Positions 11,717 through 22,929 of a stretch of DNA of 64,000 nucleotides are shown here, piece after piece. The translations under genes were made by a program, and so were the position numbers. The stretch spans positions 343,206 through 407,205 of the forward strand of contig VZQC01004719.1 in the NCBI GenBank assembly GCA_009823505.1. The letters are read 5' to 3'. The notes beneath the pieces are model-generated. The model had not been told where the DNA came from. It saw only the letters and a program-made list of their open reading frames with translations, and searched no databases. Positions within the stretch are counted from its first letter, which is position 1; each line of letters begins with the position of its first letter. The DNA is from Rhizomys pruinosus (Eukaryota; Chordata; Mammalia; Rodentia; Spalacidae).

Positions 11717-12137
11717 ATCCTTTTTACAGTTCCTATGTATATTAGTCAATTGAAGAAAGCCGTTTTTCCAGTTTTATAAGAGATTACTTCTATACCAGTC
11801 AGCTCTAATTTACCATTAATGGATGACTTCATTACCACCCTGTTTTTCTTTGTTCTGTGAAAAAGAGGTAAGGAGGTCTCTCATATTGAAACTGTGCTGC
11901 ACCTAGAAGGTAAAGTTCGTTAGGACTCACTGTAAACAGATGTTACACCTATGGTCCTCAGAGATGTTTGATGCCTGTAGCAGTCTGAGGCTTTTATTCC
12001 TTTTAGTGTTAAGATTGGTGGACTTCTCTGCTGGTATTTCATGGTACAACCTATACGACGGAAGGCTGTATCCATTCTTTCTCTGCCTTTGAGTTGGTGT
12101 CGTTTTGACCTGTGAGAACATACAAATCTTTTCCCAT

Positions 12138-12530
12138 GGTTAGTCTTCATTGGTGGTTACATTCAGTCCTTGGGTCATAGCAAAGTGGAGCTGTTTCTAC
12201 TATCGGTCTCAGATGCTATATGATGACATTCTTAGCTTTTGTTTGATGGGATATGGTGGTCTGCTAAGTTAATACATTTTATTAGACCCAAGAATGTTAA
12301 TTCAGAAACACTGGCAGGCAAAGTGTTGCTATGTATGTTGTTAAAGATGTCCCCAGATAATTTGTGAATAGGTTCTGGATCTGCAGCATTCCAAACTCTC
12401 CACAGTCATTGAAGAGCAAATCAGTTGTCAGCCTTGCAGGAAATTTAGTTCAAGATGCAGGAGTTTTTCCTGGGAAATTTCTTTCATAATTCCTGCTGTG
12501 GCTAAGCATCACATTTTGTACATGCGGGAG
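12138..12530 (+). repeat. Right part of the split LTR-like repeat
   Basis: It contains GGTTCTGGATCTGCAGCATT followed by CCAAACTCTC, matching GGCTCTGGACCTGCAGCATT at about 48500. It completes the copy that begins at 7838. Confidence 0.6.
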
Positions 12531-12835
12531 CCACATTGCTAGGAAGGCTTATTCCTACAATCTGATGTCAATGAGTTTCAGTTGTAGTCTAGATAGCAGT
12601 CTTCAGGAGAGAGGAATAGCTAGCTGGTAGAGCCAGTAAGAAAGAAATTTCTGGGTCATATCAAAACTCTTAGCCGTCATGATCAGCGTCTTTTATTTTT
12701 TCTTTTATCCTCTGCATCTGACATAACAATTGCATGTGACATATAATAGGATGATTATATTTAAATTAAAACAATCAAGAACATTGTTCAGTTGAATGGA
12801 ATAAATGTAACATATTAAAGAAACAACAAATGAGA

Positions 12836-13079
12836 TTGACTATGTTTCTCCTCATATTTACAGTTTTCTGTACTCTATGAACTATTTTACTTATATTTGT
12901 GGCACATGCCCTTAATTCCAGCACTCCAGAGGCATAGGCAGTCGATCTCTGTCAGTTCTAGGCAGGCTGGGGCTACAGGGAGATCCTGTCTCAAAAAGAC
13001 AAAAAATAACAGAGAGATTTAATATGTTCCCCTGTATTACAGTTTTCTGTACTCTGAATGATTTTACTTTTATTTGGAG
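12836..13079. repeat. ~60-bp direct repeats on both sides of a B1
   Basis: 12836-12898 and 13018-13079 share TTTACAGTTTTCTGTACTCT (TATTACAG in the right copy), then GAA.T.ATTTTACTT.TATTTG. This is much longer than a normal SINE target-site duplication. Confidence 0.8.
12897..13008 (+). mobile_element. B1 SINE with internal deletion
   Basis: GTGGCACATGCCCTTAATTC...GGCTGGGGCTACAGGGAGATCCTGTCTC. About 25-30 bases of the usual B1 centre are missing. It is flanked by ~60-bp imperfect direct repeats. Confidence 0.85.
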
Positions 13080-14677
13080 TATTTAAATGAATCTAGTATC
13101 TTTTAATTTTTGTTTTCTACTTAGATCAATTAGGCCTTTCATTTCATAACTTTATGGAGTGGTTCACTCTAACTCGAATTATTATCATTTGTGCATAATG
13201 ACTTCATTTGTTTTGTTATGCTGGTATCACACCAGATTTAATATGACAAAAAAAAGAAATGAAACAAATTATAGACAAAATGAAACAATACAGTATTTTT
13301 TAAACTTTTGAGTTAAGAATGTCTTCACTTACATAACAAACAACATTAATAGAAATAAGAGATCAAACTTGTTAGAAAATAGGAATTTCATAGGCCTTGT
13401 AGGCTTAACTAACTCCTTTTTATTTTAATGATGAGAAATGGAAATAAGACTCTAGAAGGAATCATAATATTGTCCATTTCCTTAGTAAAATATACTTAGT
13501 TCAATTATTATTTTTATCCTGGCTAATTGTAATATATAAGACACCTTGTACGCTCATTTAGGAGGAACACTAGTACTTAAAACAAACAGTATTATGAATA
13601 TTGTTATTAGAGTGATGTTTTGTATAATTCGGATAAGAATTAACCCAAATTTTGGGGTATTTCTATCTAGAGAAAATATGATTATAGTTACTTGTTAAAC
13701 ATTGGAGTACTGCCATGAGCATGGACTAGTGTGGGAATCCAGGACTCACATATTATAATGCAATCTAAACTTATTAATTCTCATGAAAGTTAATTCTATA
13801 ATTCTAATTCTGTCCTGTTCCTACCCTAGCTCTCCAAGGCTGCTCACCTATGGCAACTTCTTAGCCTCTTGGAAGAGGCGGAATTGTCCTCCTTAGGGTG
13901 ATCCAAGAAGCCTTTTGATTTGTTAAATGCAATCTCTTGGCCCTCCACTGGGGCAGCTTCCAGGTGAGCCTCTTCAGATGTGCTCTTCAGGTGATCTGGT
14001 GTCATAGGGGCAGCATGTCTGGGTGTTCTCAGATGCAGTTCACAAGTCTCATATGGGCAGTCCTGAAAGTGGTGTATTAGCAAAGACCATTTGTACTCCC
14101 TGGCTTAAGTAGGCTGCAGTCTTGGGTAGGGAATGCACTAGGTCCCAGGTGCTAATCTCAGGCATCTGCCTTGGGTCCCCATCCATAGTCAGGTGGCTAT
14201 CCTTTCTGAGTTCATGCCCAGATCCTGGGCCTGCAGACCCAGCTATGGTTTTCTGGCTCTTGTGTCCTCACCCTCTCTGGTCACCTCATCAGCTGTGCAC
14301 GTTCAGTTTTTGAGCTCTGCCAAGCCCCTTTGTACTTATCCCTAAGCATCCCTAGGCTGAAGCAGGCTTCTTGCTGAGCTAAATTTAACATTTCTATTTT
14401 CTTAAGGTTACAGCACTTCACACATTACCTACTGTTAGTTTAATCCTAACTACCTCTAATTCACACAACTGTCATATGCTGATTATGCTCCTAACAAGTA
14501 ACTTATATGGCCTTTTAGTCTAATTGGTTGGATTTAGTTAAAATATATATACTTTCTGTAACTAATATACAAATATATATAATATGCAAATTTCAATTTG
14601 GAAACTGGGCTTTTTATTCAAATTATATAATGAACAATTAGACAAACACATATATATTTTATAAAGAATGGAAACAT
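13080..14677. other. No gene recognised; AT-rich, with a more GC-rich island at 13820-14340
   Basis: 13820-14340 is more GC-rich than its surroundings and holds short open frames on both strands. I recognise neither a protein nor a repeat family in it. The rest is AT-rich without visible signatures. Confidence 0.4.
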
Positions 14678-14931
14678 TGGGGCTGGAGAGATGGCTCTGC
14701 AGTTACGAGGACTGACTGCTCTTGCAGAGGACCCAGGTTTAATTCCCAGGACCCACATGGTGGCTAAAAACTGTCTTTAGTGCCAGGTGTGGTGGTACAT
14801 GCCTTTAATCCCAGCACTTGGGATGCAGAGGCAGGTGGATCTCTGTGAGTTCAAGGCCAGCCTGGTGTACAGAGCAAGCTCCAGGCTAGCTGGGACTAAA
14901 GGGAGACCCTATCTCAAAAATACCAAAAGAG
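14678..14931 (+). mobile_element. Chimeric SINE: B2 head joined to a complete B1
   Basis: A B2 head (GGGGCTGGAGAGATGG...CCCACATGGTGGCTAAAAACTGTCTTTA) passes after 14774 straight into B1 (GCCAGGTGTGGTGGTACATG...ACCCTATCTC) without the B2 middle or tail. A second element with nearly the same junction is at 55818-55950. Confidence 0.8.
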
Positions 14932-15190
14932 GTGCTGGAGAGATGGCCTAGCAGTTAAGAGTGCCGACTGCTCTTGCAGAGGACCCGGGTTCGATCCCCA
15001 GCACCCACATGGCAGCTGAGAACCTTCTGTAACTCCAATTCCAGGAGAACTCCAGTTCCAGGGGAATCTGACACCCTCTTCTGACCTCTGCAGCATTGCA
15101 AAACGCTGGTGCACAAACCTACATGCAGACAGTACATTCATACACATAAATAATAAACAAATGAATAAAAATTTAAAAAATAAAACATAC
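14932..15190 (+). mobile_element. B2 SINE with the 17-bp internal duplication
   Basis: Complete copy with B-box-like GGGTTCGATCCCC and the doubled segment CTCCAATTCCAGGAGAA / CTCCAGTTCCAGGGGAA. The tail runs into a GAAA microsatellite. Confidence 0.93.
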
Positions 15191-15220
15191 AGAAAAGAAA
15201 GAAAGAAAGAGAAATAAATA

Positions 15221-15260
<40 letters not shown>

Positions 15261-15275
15261 GAAAAAGAAAAGAGT
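15191..15275. repeat. (GAAA)n microsatellite
   Basis: Expanded from the A-rich tail of the adjacent B2. Confidence 0.95.
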
Positions 15276-15599
15276 GAAAACACTTGAATCTTTTAAACAT
15301 GAAAAGTAGCTGGGTAAAGTAACGGTTCTGAGTAAGCAAATATTTATAAAAAGCATAATTCATGAAAGTAAATAATATCATTATTTATAACTTAATTTTA
15401 ACCAAAATTAGCATTATTTTGTCATTTAGAAATTTACTAAGAGAAATATTAGAGTTTAAGGAGCAAAATTGAGAGACATGTTCAGTTACTTGGGGGAACT
15501 ACATTGTCAGTTAATTGAAGATGAGTTCTTTCTAGCAGCTCTGAAATTCACCTAGATAAGTTAGATGAAATTGGCCAATGAGACCCTTAAATTTCATCT

Positions 15600-16486
15600 C
15601 CTTGAATTTTGTAGTACAAGAGCAGATTAAAAGTACTAAAAAGGCTTCACCTTCACAGGTTTATGCAGTGGCCTATCAGGGCCTTCTTTATGCAGTGACA
15701 CCCTCTGAAACCCTAGAGGAAGAGCCAATGACCCCTGCACTCTTACATCTTTCAGGCCTTTAAAGCCAGTACCATGGGAACAACACTGCTAAATTAAGCT
15801 GCTGGCTTGCAGTGGACTCTGGGCTGCTTCATCCACATTACCAGCAGCTTTTCTATGCTACAGTTTTCTAGGAGTAGAAAACCCCTCTGGCATTTTTTTT
15901 TTAAATGTGGAGCCAGTAAGTAGTTAGGTGTGGTCTTCTCATGAAGGTACTCTTTCCATTGTTTAAATGCAAATCTCTAAGCCTCTACTTAATCACTCTA
16001 ATCTTTTTATAAAAGCGATCCTCTCCTTCAGCACATGAATTGGCTTCAAACTTCCTAGTGCTCTTTTTTGAGACAACTGTAATTCTGTATTTCTTATTCT
16101 TTTTCACTGATTATCTGGATAATATTCACCATTAATAACCACAACACCATTTCTAAGCTAGGTTGTCTTGAAATTTCCTCCACCAAAGAAGTTAGCCCAT
16201 TGCTTTTCAATTTACCCCTAGATAGGCTCTTGGTTTGTGGGCAGCCAGCAGCTAGATTATTTTTTGCCAAAATACCCCAGTTGCTGTTTAAGTCCTTAGG
16301 TCCATCTGGAACAACATTGTTTTCAGCATTACTTTCTTCTATGCTTCTACTAGAATGACCCATTAAGCTATACTTACAGCATTCAACCACATTTCAAGTC
16401 CAAATTTCCACAGTCTTTGTATTCCTCTAACAACCCACATGGCCTCTTCCTCAGAGTCGACATCCCACTCCTGGTACTAATTTCTG
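15600..16486. repeat. Probable rodent medium-reiterated repeat, internal part
   Basis: CACAGGTTTATGCAGTGGCC, GCTGGCTTGCAGTGGACTCT and AGCACATGAATTGGCTTCAA are phrases I recall from a common long rodent repeat that ends in the element at 16487. The family is not identified with certainty. 15276-15599 just upstream shows nothing. Confidence 0.45.
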
Positions 16487-16845
16487 TATTAGTTACTTTT
16501 CTGTTGGTGTGATAAAACAACATGACCAAGGAAACTTATAAAAGGAAGAGTTTATTTCAGCTTAAGGTTCCAGAGGAATCATATACCATCATGGCAGGGA
16601 GGAATGGTGGCAGGAGTGGCCAGAATAGAAGAAGGAACACATCTTCAAACAGGCACAAGAAACAGAGAGCTACCAGAAATCTGGCAAAGTTTAAGAACTT
16701 TCTAAACTCAGTCCCTGCTTTTTGCTTCCTCCAGCAAGGCCACACCTTCTAAGACCTTCTAAAACAGCTTCACCAACCAGAGACAAAAGTGTGCAAAAAC
16801 TCAGAGCCTATGGGGATATTCTTATTCAAACCACCACAACCATAT
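16487..16845 (+). mobile_element. Rodent DNA-transposon-like repeat (URR1/hAT type?)
   Basis: TTAGTTACTTTTCTGTTGGTGTGATAAAAC at the left and GGGGATATTCTTATTCAAACCACCAC at the right, with CCAGCAAGGCCACACCTTCT inside. Same family as 7207-7578. Short frames in it are not genes. Confidence 0.6.
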
Positions 16846-16976
16846 TAGACTGAACCTAGGACTGGGTAAGCTGTTCAGTAAAACGCATCCTGAAAAAGGT
16901 TAAAAGGTTGCATAAACATAGGTATATATGCTTATGTTAAGATAAATCTATGCATATATTATATATAAATGATATT

Positions 16977-17115
16977 ATTTAATCTTTACAATAACTTTCT
17001 ATGACAGATGTGCTATTATTACTTACATTTTACAAATATGGAAATTAAGGCAAAGGGAGGTTATCTAATGTATTCAAAGTAATACAGTTAGTAAGCTGGA
17101 GACTTGGAATGGAAA
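16977..17115 (+). mobile_element. MIR (mammal-wide tRNA-derived SINE), old
   Basis: TTTAATCTTTACAATAACTTTCTATGAC...CATTTTACAAATATGGAAATTAAGGCAAAGGGAGGTTA keeps the MIR core and its 'ggaaactgaggca' block. Confidence 0.8.
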
Positions 17116-17149
17116 ATTGGACTGTAATTGTCTTCTCTTTAGAGTCATG

Positions 17150-17680
17150 GTGGTTAATCTTGGTTGTCGACTTGACTGGATCTGGAATCAATTAAAACTC
17201 AAGCCACTGGGCACACCAGTGATACTTTGATCAGGTAAGTTGAGGCGGGAAGACTCACCCTAAATGCTGACAACACCTTCTGGTAGCAGCCAAGAAAAAA
17301 GGACATGGGAGATAAAAACCTGGGACTACTTTCCTTTACTTTTGCTGGCAAGTTCATGTATCCTGTTATTGATGCATTGTAATATCTGCTGAGGTTAGAA
17401 TCACCTTCTTTGGCCTTTGAATGTAAACTGAAGATAGGTACTCTCTAGGAATTCTCCATACCTTCAGTGCCAGTTTAAGAATCCTGAGACATCAAGCCTT
17501 GTGTACTGAGCAGCTAATGATTCTGTCTCTCTGTAATTCGAGACAGTAATTGTTGGACTACCAGGATTATATTGCATAAGACAATCTACAAATCCATTAT
17601 TATTATCTATCTATATATATATATATATATATATATATCACTTCTGTTCCTTTGAGGACCCTGACCAATATGAGAGTCTA
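17150..17680 (+). mobile_element. Rodent interspersed repeat, diverged, with (TA)n at 17612-17638
   Basis: GGTTAATCTTGGTTGTCGACTTGACTGGATCTGGAATCAA and ACTCACCCTAAATGC are typical of a widespread rodent repeat of DNA-transposon type. It ends around CACTTCTGTTCCTTTGAGGACC. Family unassigned. Confidence 0.5.
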
Positions 17681-18036
17681 GGCAGTTACCCAGTATTATA
17701 CTAATAAATATGAAGATGAATAAAATTCATTCCAACCATTAATGTTCACTGCACTTAGAATAGAGTTGATTTCTCTCTTTTGACATCTATATACGAAAAA
17801 CCCAGAGAAATATTTTGAAGAAATAAATAAGGACAAGAACTGAAAGTACAAATGAGAGGGCTAAAGTTGTCCTGACCTAGAAACAACCTGATGTATATTA
17901 GAAAACCAATTTAAGAGTTAAAAATAGTGTAGTTTAGTTGTGCCCGAAAGAGTGTGGCAATACCAAGTGTGAATATATATATGAGGAGCATATCCCATAG
18001 CTGCAGAAATAGTGTAGTATAAAGAAATTCTATTCC

Positions 18037-18225
18037 AGTAGCAGAACAAGGAGGGGAGGCTGTGCACAGGAGTGGCAGCCAGCAGCCTTTAAGGATGCCA
18101 GCCCTCAGCAGCCCAGGTTCAAGCACCCAGGTGAAACCACACCCCACCTGCATCTATGTGATCTGTGTGGGTAGAGTGTCCCAGCCAGCAAAGCAGCAGT
18201 AGGACAAGGAGGGGAGGCTGGTGGC
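18037..18225. repeat. Two-copy ~161-bp spaced repeat directly before an L1 body
   Basis: ACAAGGAGGGGAGGCTG occurs at about 18046 and again at about 18207, next to the L1 that starts at 18226. It could be remnant L1 promoter monomers; this is an inference. Confidence 0.45.
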
Positions 18226-18726
18226 ATGCAGGCCAAGGGAGTACTAATTGGAAAAGAGGAAGTCATTAAATCCCTTTTTACAGATGATATGATAGTTTAC
18301 CTAGGGGATGCTAAAAACACCACCAGAAAACTCCTAGGAATGATCAAGACTTTCAGTAAAGTGTCAGGATACAAAATTAACTTACAAAAATCAGTAACCT
18401 TTCTTACACCATAAACAAGCAACTAAAGAAGGAATATAAGGAGACCTTCCCACTCACAATAGCCACAAAAACAATAAAATACCTGGGAACAAACCTAACC
18501 AAAGACACCAAAGATCTCTACAGCAAAAATTTTAAATCCCTGAAGAAGGAGATTGAAGAAGACAACAGAAGATGGAAAGACCTCCCATGCTTATGGATTG
18601 GAAAAATTAATATAGTAAAAATGTCCATTCTACCCAAATTAATATACAGATTCAATGCAATCCCAATTAAACCCCCAAGAGTTTCTTCACAGATTTGGAA
18701 AAACAATCCTTAAGTTCATATGGAAA

Positions 18727-18943
18727 GGGCTGGAGAGATGGCCTAGCAGTTAAGAGCACTGATTGTTCTTGCAGAAGACCTGGGTTCGATTCCCAACACC
18801 CACATGGCAGCTGAGAACTGTCTTTAACTCCAATTCCAGAGGAATCCAACACCCTCTTCTGACCTCTGTAGCATTGTACAACATGGGTGCACAAACCTCC
18901 ATGCAGACAGTACAGTCATAAACATAAAGAATAAATAAAATAG
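18727..18943 (+). mobile_element. B2 SINE nested in L1 ORF2
   Basis: GGGCTGGAGAGATGGCCTAGCAGTT...CATAAAGAATAAATAAAATA. No 17-bp duplication. A B1 follows immediately, and both are enclosed by one imperfect target duplication (TTCATATGGAA / TTCATTTGGAA). Confidence 0.92.
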
Positions 18944-19088
18944 CCGGACATGGTGGCACATGCCTTAATCCTAGCACTTGGGAGGCAGAGGCAGGCAGAT
19001 CTCTGTGAGTTCAAGGCCAGCCTGGTCTACAGAGTGAGTTCCTGGACAGCTGGGGCTACAGGGAGACCCTGTCTCAAAAAGACAAAAA
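18944..19088 (+). mobile_element. B1 SINE directly behind the nested B2
   Basis: GCCGGACATGGTGGCACATG...GAGACCCTGTCTC then A-rich tail. Near-consensus B1. Confidence 0.93.
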
Positions 19089-20909
19089 AAATTAAAAATT
19101 CCTTTAAAAATTCATTTGGAATAAAAGACCCCAAATATCCAAAGCTATCTGAGTGAAAAGAGCAATACAGAGGGGATCACTATACCAGACTTCAAACTTT
19201 TTACAGGTTTATTACAGGGCTATAGTCATAAAAACAGCCTGGTACTGGCACAAAAACAGACCTATAGACCAATGGAACAAAACTGAGGATGCAAATTTGA
19301 GCCCACACAATTTCAGCCACTTCATATTTGACAAAGGGGCCAAGAAGACTCAATGGAGGAAAGACAGCATCTTCAGTAAATGGTGTTGGCAAAACTGGAT
19401 CACTACTTTTAGAGAATAAAACTAAAACCCTACCTCTCACCCTGTAGAAAAAGCAACTCCAAATAGATCAAAGACCTCAATGAGAAACCCAAAACTCTGA
19501 AGATGATAGAAGAAAACATTGGCAGCAGCCTACAAGACATAGACATAGGAAAAAACTTCCTAAATCAGACACCCACTGCATGGGAAGTGAGTCAACACAT
19601 GGCAAGTGGGACCTCATTAAACTCAAAAGCTTTTCTATAGCTAAAGAAACAATCAGTGAAGTGAAGAGAAAACCCACAGTGTGGGAGGAAACCTTCACCA
19701 GAGCATTGACTTCTAGAAAATATAAACTACTCAAAAAGCAAAGAAGAAAACAACTGACCTGCACAAAAGATTGAGTAAAGAGCTAAACAGAGACTTCACA
19801 AATGAGGAAATAAAGATGGCAGAGAAACATCTTAAATGTTCAGCATTGCTAGTAATTAAGGAAATGCAAATTAAAACCACTTTAGGATACCATCTCACTC
19901 CAATAAGACAGGCTAGGATCAAGAAAACAAATGATACCAAATACTGGAGAGGTTGTGGGGAAAGGGGAACACTTATCCACTGCTGGTGGGAATGTAAACT
20001 CGTACAACCACTATGGAAAGCAGTATGGAGAACTCTTAAGAGACTCAAGATGAGCTTACCACCTGACCCAGTCATACCACTCTTGGGTAGATACCCACAT
20101 GACTCATCCAACCATAGAGATATATGCACAGCCATGTTCATTGCAGCTCTCTTCACAACAGCAAAGTGCTGGAACCAACCAATGAGTGGATAGAGAAAAT
20201 GTGGTACATCTCCACAATGGAATTCTATGCAGTGGTTAAGAAAGATGGCATAATGAAATTTACAGGTAAATGGGTGGAACTAGAAGGTATTATGCTAAGT
20301 AACACAATCCCAGAAAAGCAAACAACGAATGGTATCCCTCATTTCTAGATGCTAGCACCAAGCACCAAGTTGTAAGGCAAACTGAGCAGCATCAATGTTA
20401 TATACCCCTTTCCCTGAAAGCAACTGTGCTCTGAAAATGTAAATCCCTTAACAGGCTCTAGAATTACCCCACCACTTATCTTTAGACTTTTTAATTTTGG
20501 CATATGGGTTGAGGATACATATACATATTTTAAGTTAATATAAGTTTAAAAAGGAAAAATTTGAACCCTGAAATAAGATATGGAAATGACAGTATGTGTA
20601 CAGATGATATAATTTTAGTATGGGTGTGATGTACATATATGCATATGTTGAAGCAATACAGATTGGAGGGAACAACAACAGCAGAGGAACTGGGACAGGG
20701 AACCCACTGAAACAATAAGGTTCCCCAAAGGACAATAATCCTCTGCTTTGAAAAAACTTTGAAAAGAATCAGAAAAAGATACAGGGCAGGGGTGGCAGGG
20801 TGCATGAACTTGGGTGGGGTGGAGGGCATGGAAAAGAAGATGAATGTAGATTGGACTGAGAAACGATGCATGAAACACACATAACTTCAATAAAAATGTT
20901 AAAAAAAAG

Positions 20910-22735
20910 AACTCCTATATTAAACCTCACCCACTCACAGCTCAGGGACCGTTGCGGAAGAGGGTAGAAAGACTATAAGAGCCGTTACAAGTAGGATCCA
21001 CAGAGGGGTTTGATGTTTGTAGCAATCTGAGGCTTTTCTTCCTTTCAATGTTCAGACAGGCCAACCTTTCTGCTGGCACTTTCTGGTACATCCTACTCAA
21101 TGCTGTATTTTTTCTTTCTCAGCCATTAACTTGGTGACATTTTGACCTGTTGGAATATACAAATCTTTTCCCATAGTTAGTTTTAAGATTTGAATTGCAA
21201 GGTTTTGGACAAAAAAAGTTTCATATCTATCTGTATCCCCCTTTTTTATTTTAGGTTTTTGGTTTTTGACCCATGAGTCTCAAAAAAGCAGTTGTATTAT
21301 ACATACCTATAGGGTGGAATCAAGGCACAGATTTCATCAAATTCGCCCATGCTGTTTTGGGTGACTGTATGTGATTAACTTGGGAAGCAAATTTAATTTT
21401 TAAGTTAAATCATCCTATAGGTGAAAGAGAATGCTACAAGGTGATACTGTACAACAGAAATGAAACTTACCTTCTAAGTGCTGCAAAGGTTTTAATACGA
21501 GAGACTTTCTTACCTCCCCCCCATAGAACAAGGAGAAATATGATGATGATGAGGTAGTTCTCCAGCTGTAAATTGGAGCCAACTGTTATAGAGGTAATCT
21601 CTTATAAAACCGGTAAAACTGACTTCTTTAATTGACTAATAGACATAGGAACTGTGAAAAGGATTATTCTCTATTTGGAATCAAATATAATACTAAAGTC
21701 TCCTTAAGCTATGCACTTGAGCAAAATATATTAATACAGGAGCTCTGACATCAGCAATGGATTATTCTACCAAGGAGATGTTGGCCAGGGGATCCAAGCC
21801 CCCACAAAAGGTAAAGGCTCCTTGCCTCCAAACTGGGATATCTGCAGGAAGAGAGGCGATAAGGCCCTGCTGTTGAAGACCTGATATAAACATGGGAAAG
21901 ATGTATGGAGACCGCACTTGCAAGTATACAGATGGTCTCTGGAATGCCAGAGAGTGTTACCAAAGGCCACTAAACCAATAAAGCAAATATAGGTCTCCTT
22001 GAGTCAAGCAAGACTCCTCCGTCAGCACCAGCTACACCTCACCTGCCTGGAAATACTGTGCAGCAGTGGCAGCCATATGTCTGTATATCCCAAATCTAAT
22101 TGGCTATTAGCTCTCTCCTTGGAGGAATAACCCACGGCTGATGCCACAAGCTTACATCCTCTAATGGTTAGGAGATGTTATAAGCCACAGTAAGACCCTG
22201 TCATATTTAACAGAAAAAAATGTAATTCATGGATTAACATACTGTCCAAACATCTGTGTCTATACCAAAGTAACCTACCATAACAATTAGTACTGTTTAA
22301 ATACCTATATATCTAATTGCTTGTGCTTCATTAGTAGGATTGAAAGGTTATTCCTGGACAAACTGTCAGCCCATGAAAGGAAGCAGCCAAAATTGACCAG
22401 AGACCAAGACAATAGCTCCAGAGAAAGTTGAGTGTTTTGCTTCCCATCCACCTGTGCCCATTTTCTAAGCATAGGGAACAATCTGTGGAAGAGGGGGTGT
22501 GGTAGAATGTAAGGGCTGCGATTGGGGTGAATGGTGAAACTACAACAATATAGACTGGACACTCATTTGATCAACTTGACTGAACATACAAGCCCCCGCC
22601 CCGCACTGGATGGTGGAACCCATGGGCTGTGTGAGTTTGGGCACAACTGCTTGCAAATTGGTTTTACTTGAAGAATGCTTGTACTCATAAATTATCACTT
22701 ATTGTTAAAAAATGAAAAAAAGAAAAAAGAAAAAA
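20910..22735 (+). mobile_element. Noncoding L1-like retroelement, 5'-inverted copy
   Basis: 21005-21450 reads in the same orientation as the unit at 9720-10150 and 11960-12137, whereas 21455-22735 reads in the opposite orientation and ends in an A-rich tail (AAAAAATGAAAAAAAG). The sense 3' part is therefore on the plus strand and the 5' part is inverted, the classic twin-priming layout. The ATCCACAGAGGGGTTTGATG block is shared, inverted, with the copy at 46970. Confidence 0.7.
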
Positions 22736-22929
22736 ATTATTGATAGATTTCTGGGAAATCTAAAGTAGGAAATGGAGATGGAACACAATGAAAACAGTGA
22801 AGGTGTGGGAAAATGTGGTGTGAAAAATATTTGCTCATGTGAGCTAGTCAATGATGTCTTTGTTAAGTTGATAATTAAACAAAAATTTTGGGATAGTATT
22901 TAAAATGTGAAGGAAAAAGTAATATGAGA

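Larger units (their letters stand above)
8009..12137 (-). mobile_element. Noncoding L1-like retroelement with two tandem ~2.2-kb units
   Basis: It begins on the left with a T-run (poly(A) on the minus strand). On the minus strand this is preceded by AATAAA, so it was copied from a polyadenylated minus-sense RNA. Two diverged copies of one unit follow in direct order: the block near 8480 matches that near 10710, and the block near 9700 matches that near 11960, an offset of about 2.25 kb. No long ORF is present. Related copies are at 20910-22735 and 46135-47605. Parts resemble a rodent L1 3' UTR as I remember it (a CTCCTCTTCC...CTTACA block). L1 origin is inferred. Confidence 0.6.
18226..20348 (+). 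pseudogene. L1 ORF2 remnant: reverse transcriptase motif to C-terminal zinc knuckle
   Basis: ORF2p is the L1 reverse transcriptase. The frame at 18226-18414 carries FTDDMIVYL, the catalytic 'FADD' motif with Ala changed to Thr, followed by [13 protein letters not shown]. After the nested SINEs, 19153-19419 has the segment HFIFDKGAKKTQWRKDSIF. The frame at 19771-20193 has CWRGCG-type Cys-rich sequence (here [19 protein letters not shown]), in which the first Cys of the C-X3-C-X7-H-X4-C knuckle is Tyr. Several frameshifts separate these blocks, so it is inactive. The 20124-20348 frame continues with [16 protein letters not shown], the end of ORF2. Confidence 0.9.
18226..20905 (+). mobile_element. 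LINE-1, 5'-truncated, with 3' UTR and poly(A)
   Basis: Contains the later part of ORF2 from the reverse transcriptase onward, a ~550-bp 3' UTR, and a 3' end AACTTCAATAAAAATGTT followed by an A-run at about 20899. A B2 and a B1 lie nested inside ORF2 at 18727-19088. Confidence 0.93.

Noticed and set aside
13844..14313. Open frames on both strands in a more GC-rich island
   Set aside because: No recognisable protein, no splice-site or start context, and both strands are open; more likely an old repeat.
20530..20890. 116- and 91-codon minus-strand frames
   Set aside because: They lie antisense in an L1 3' UTR; the same kind of frame recurs at 46119 and 57897 in other L1 3' ends.
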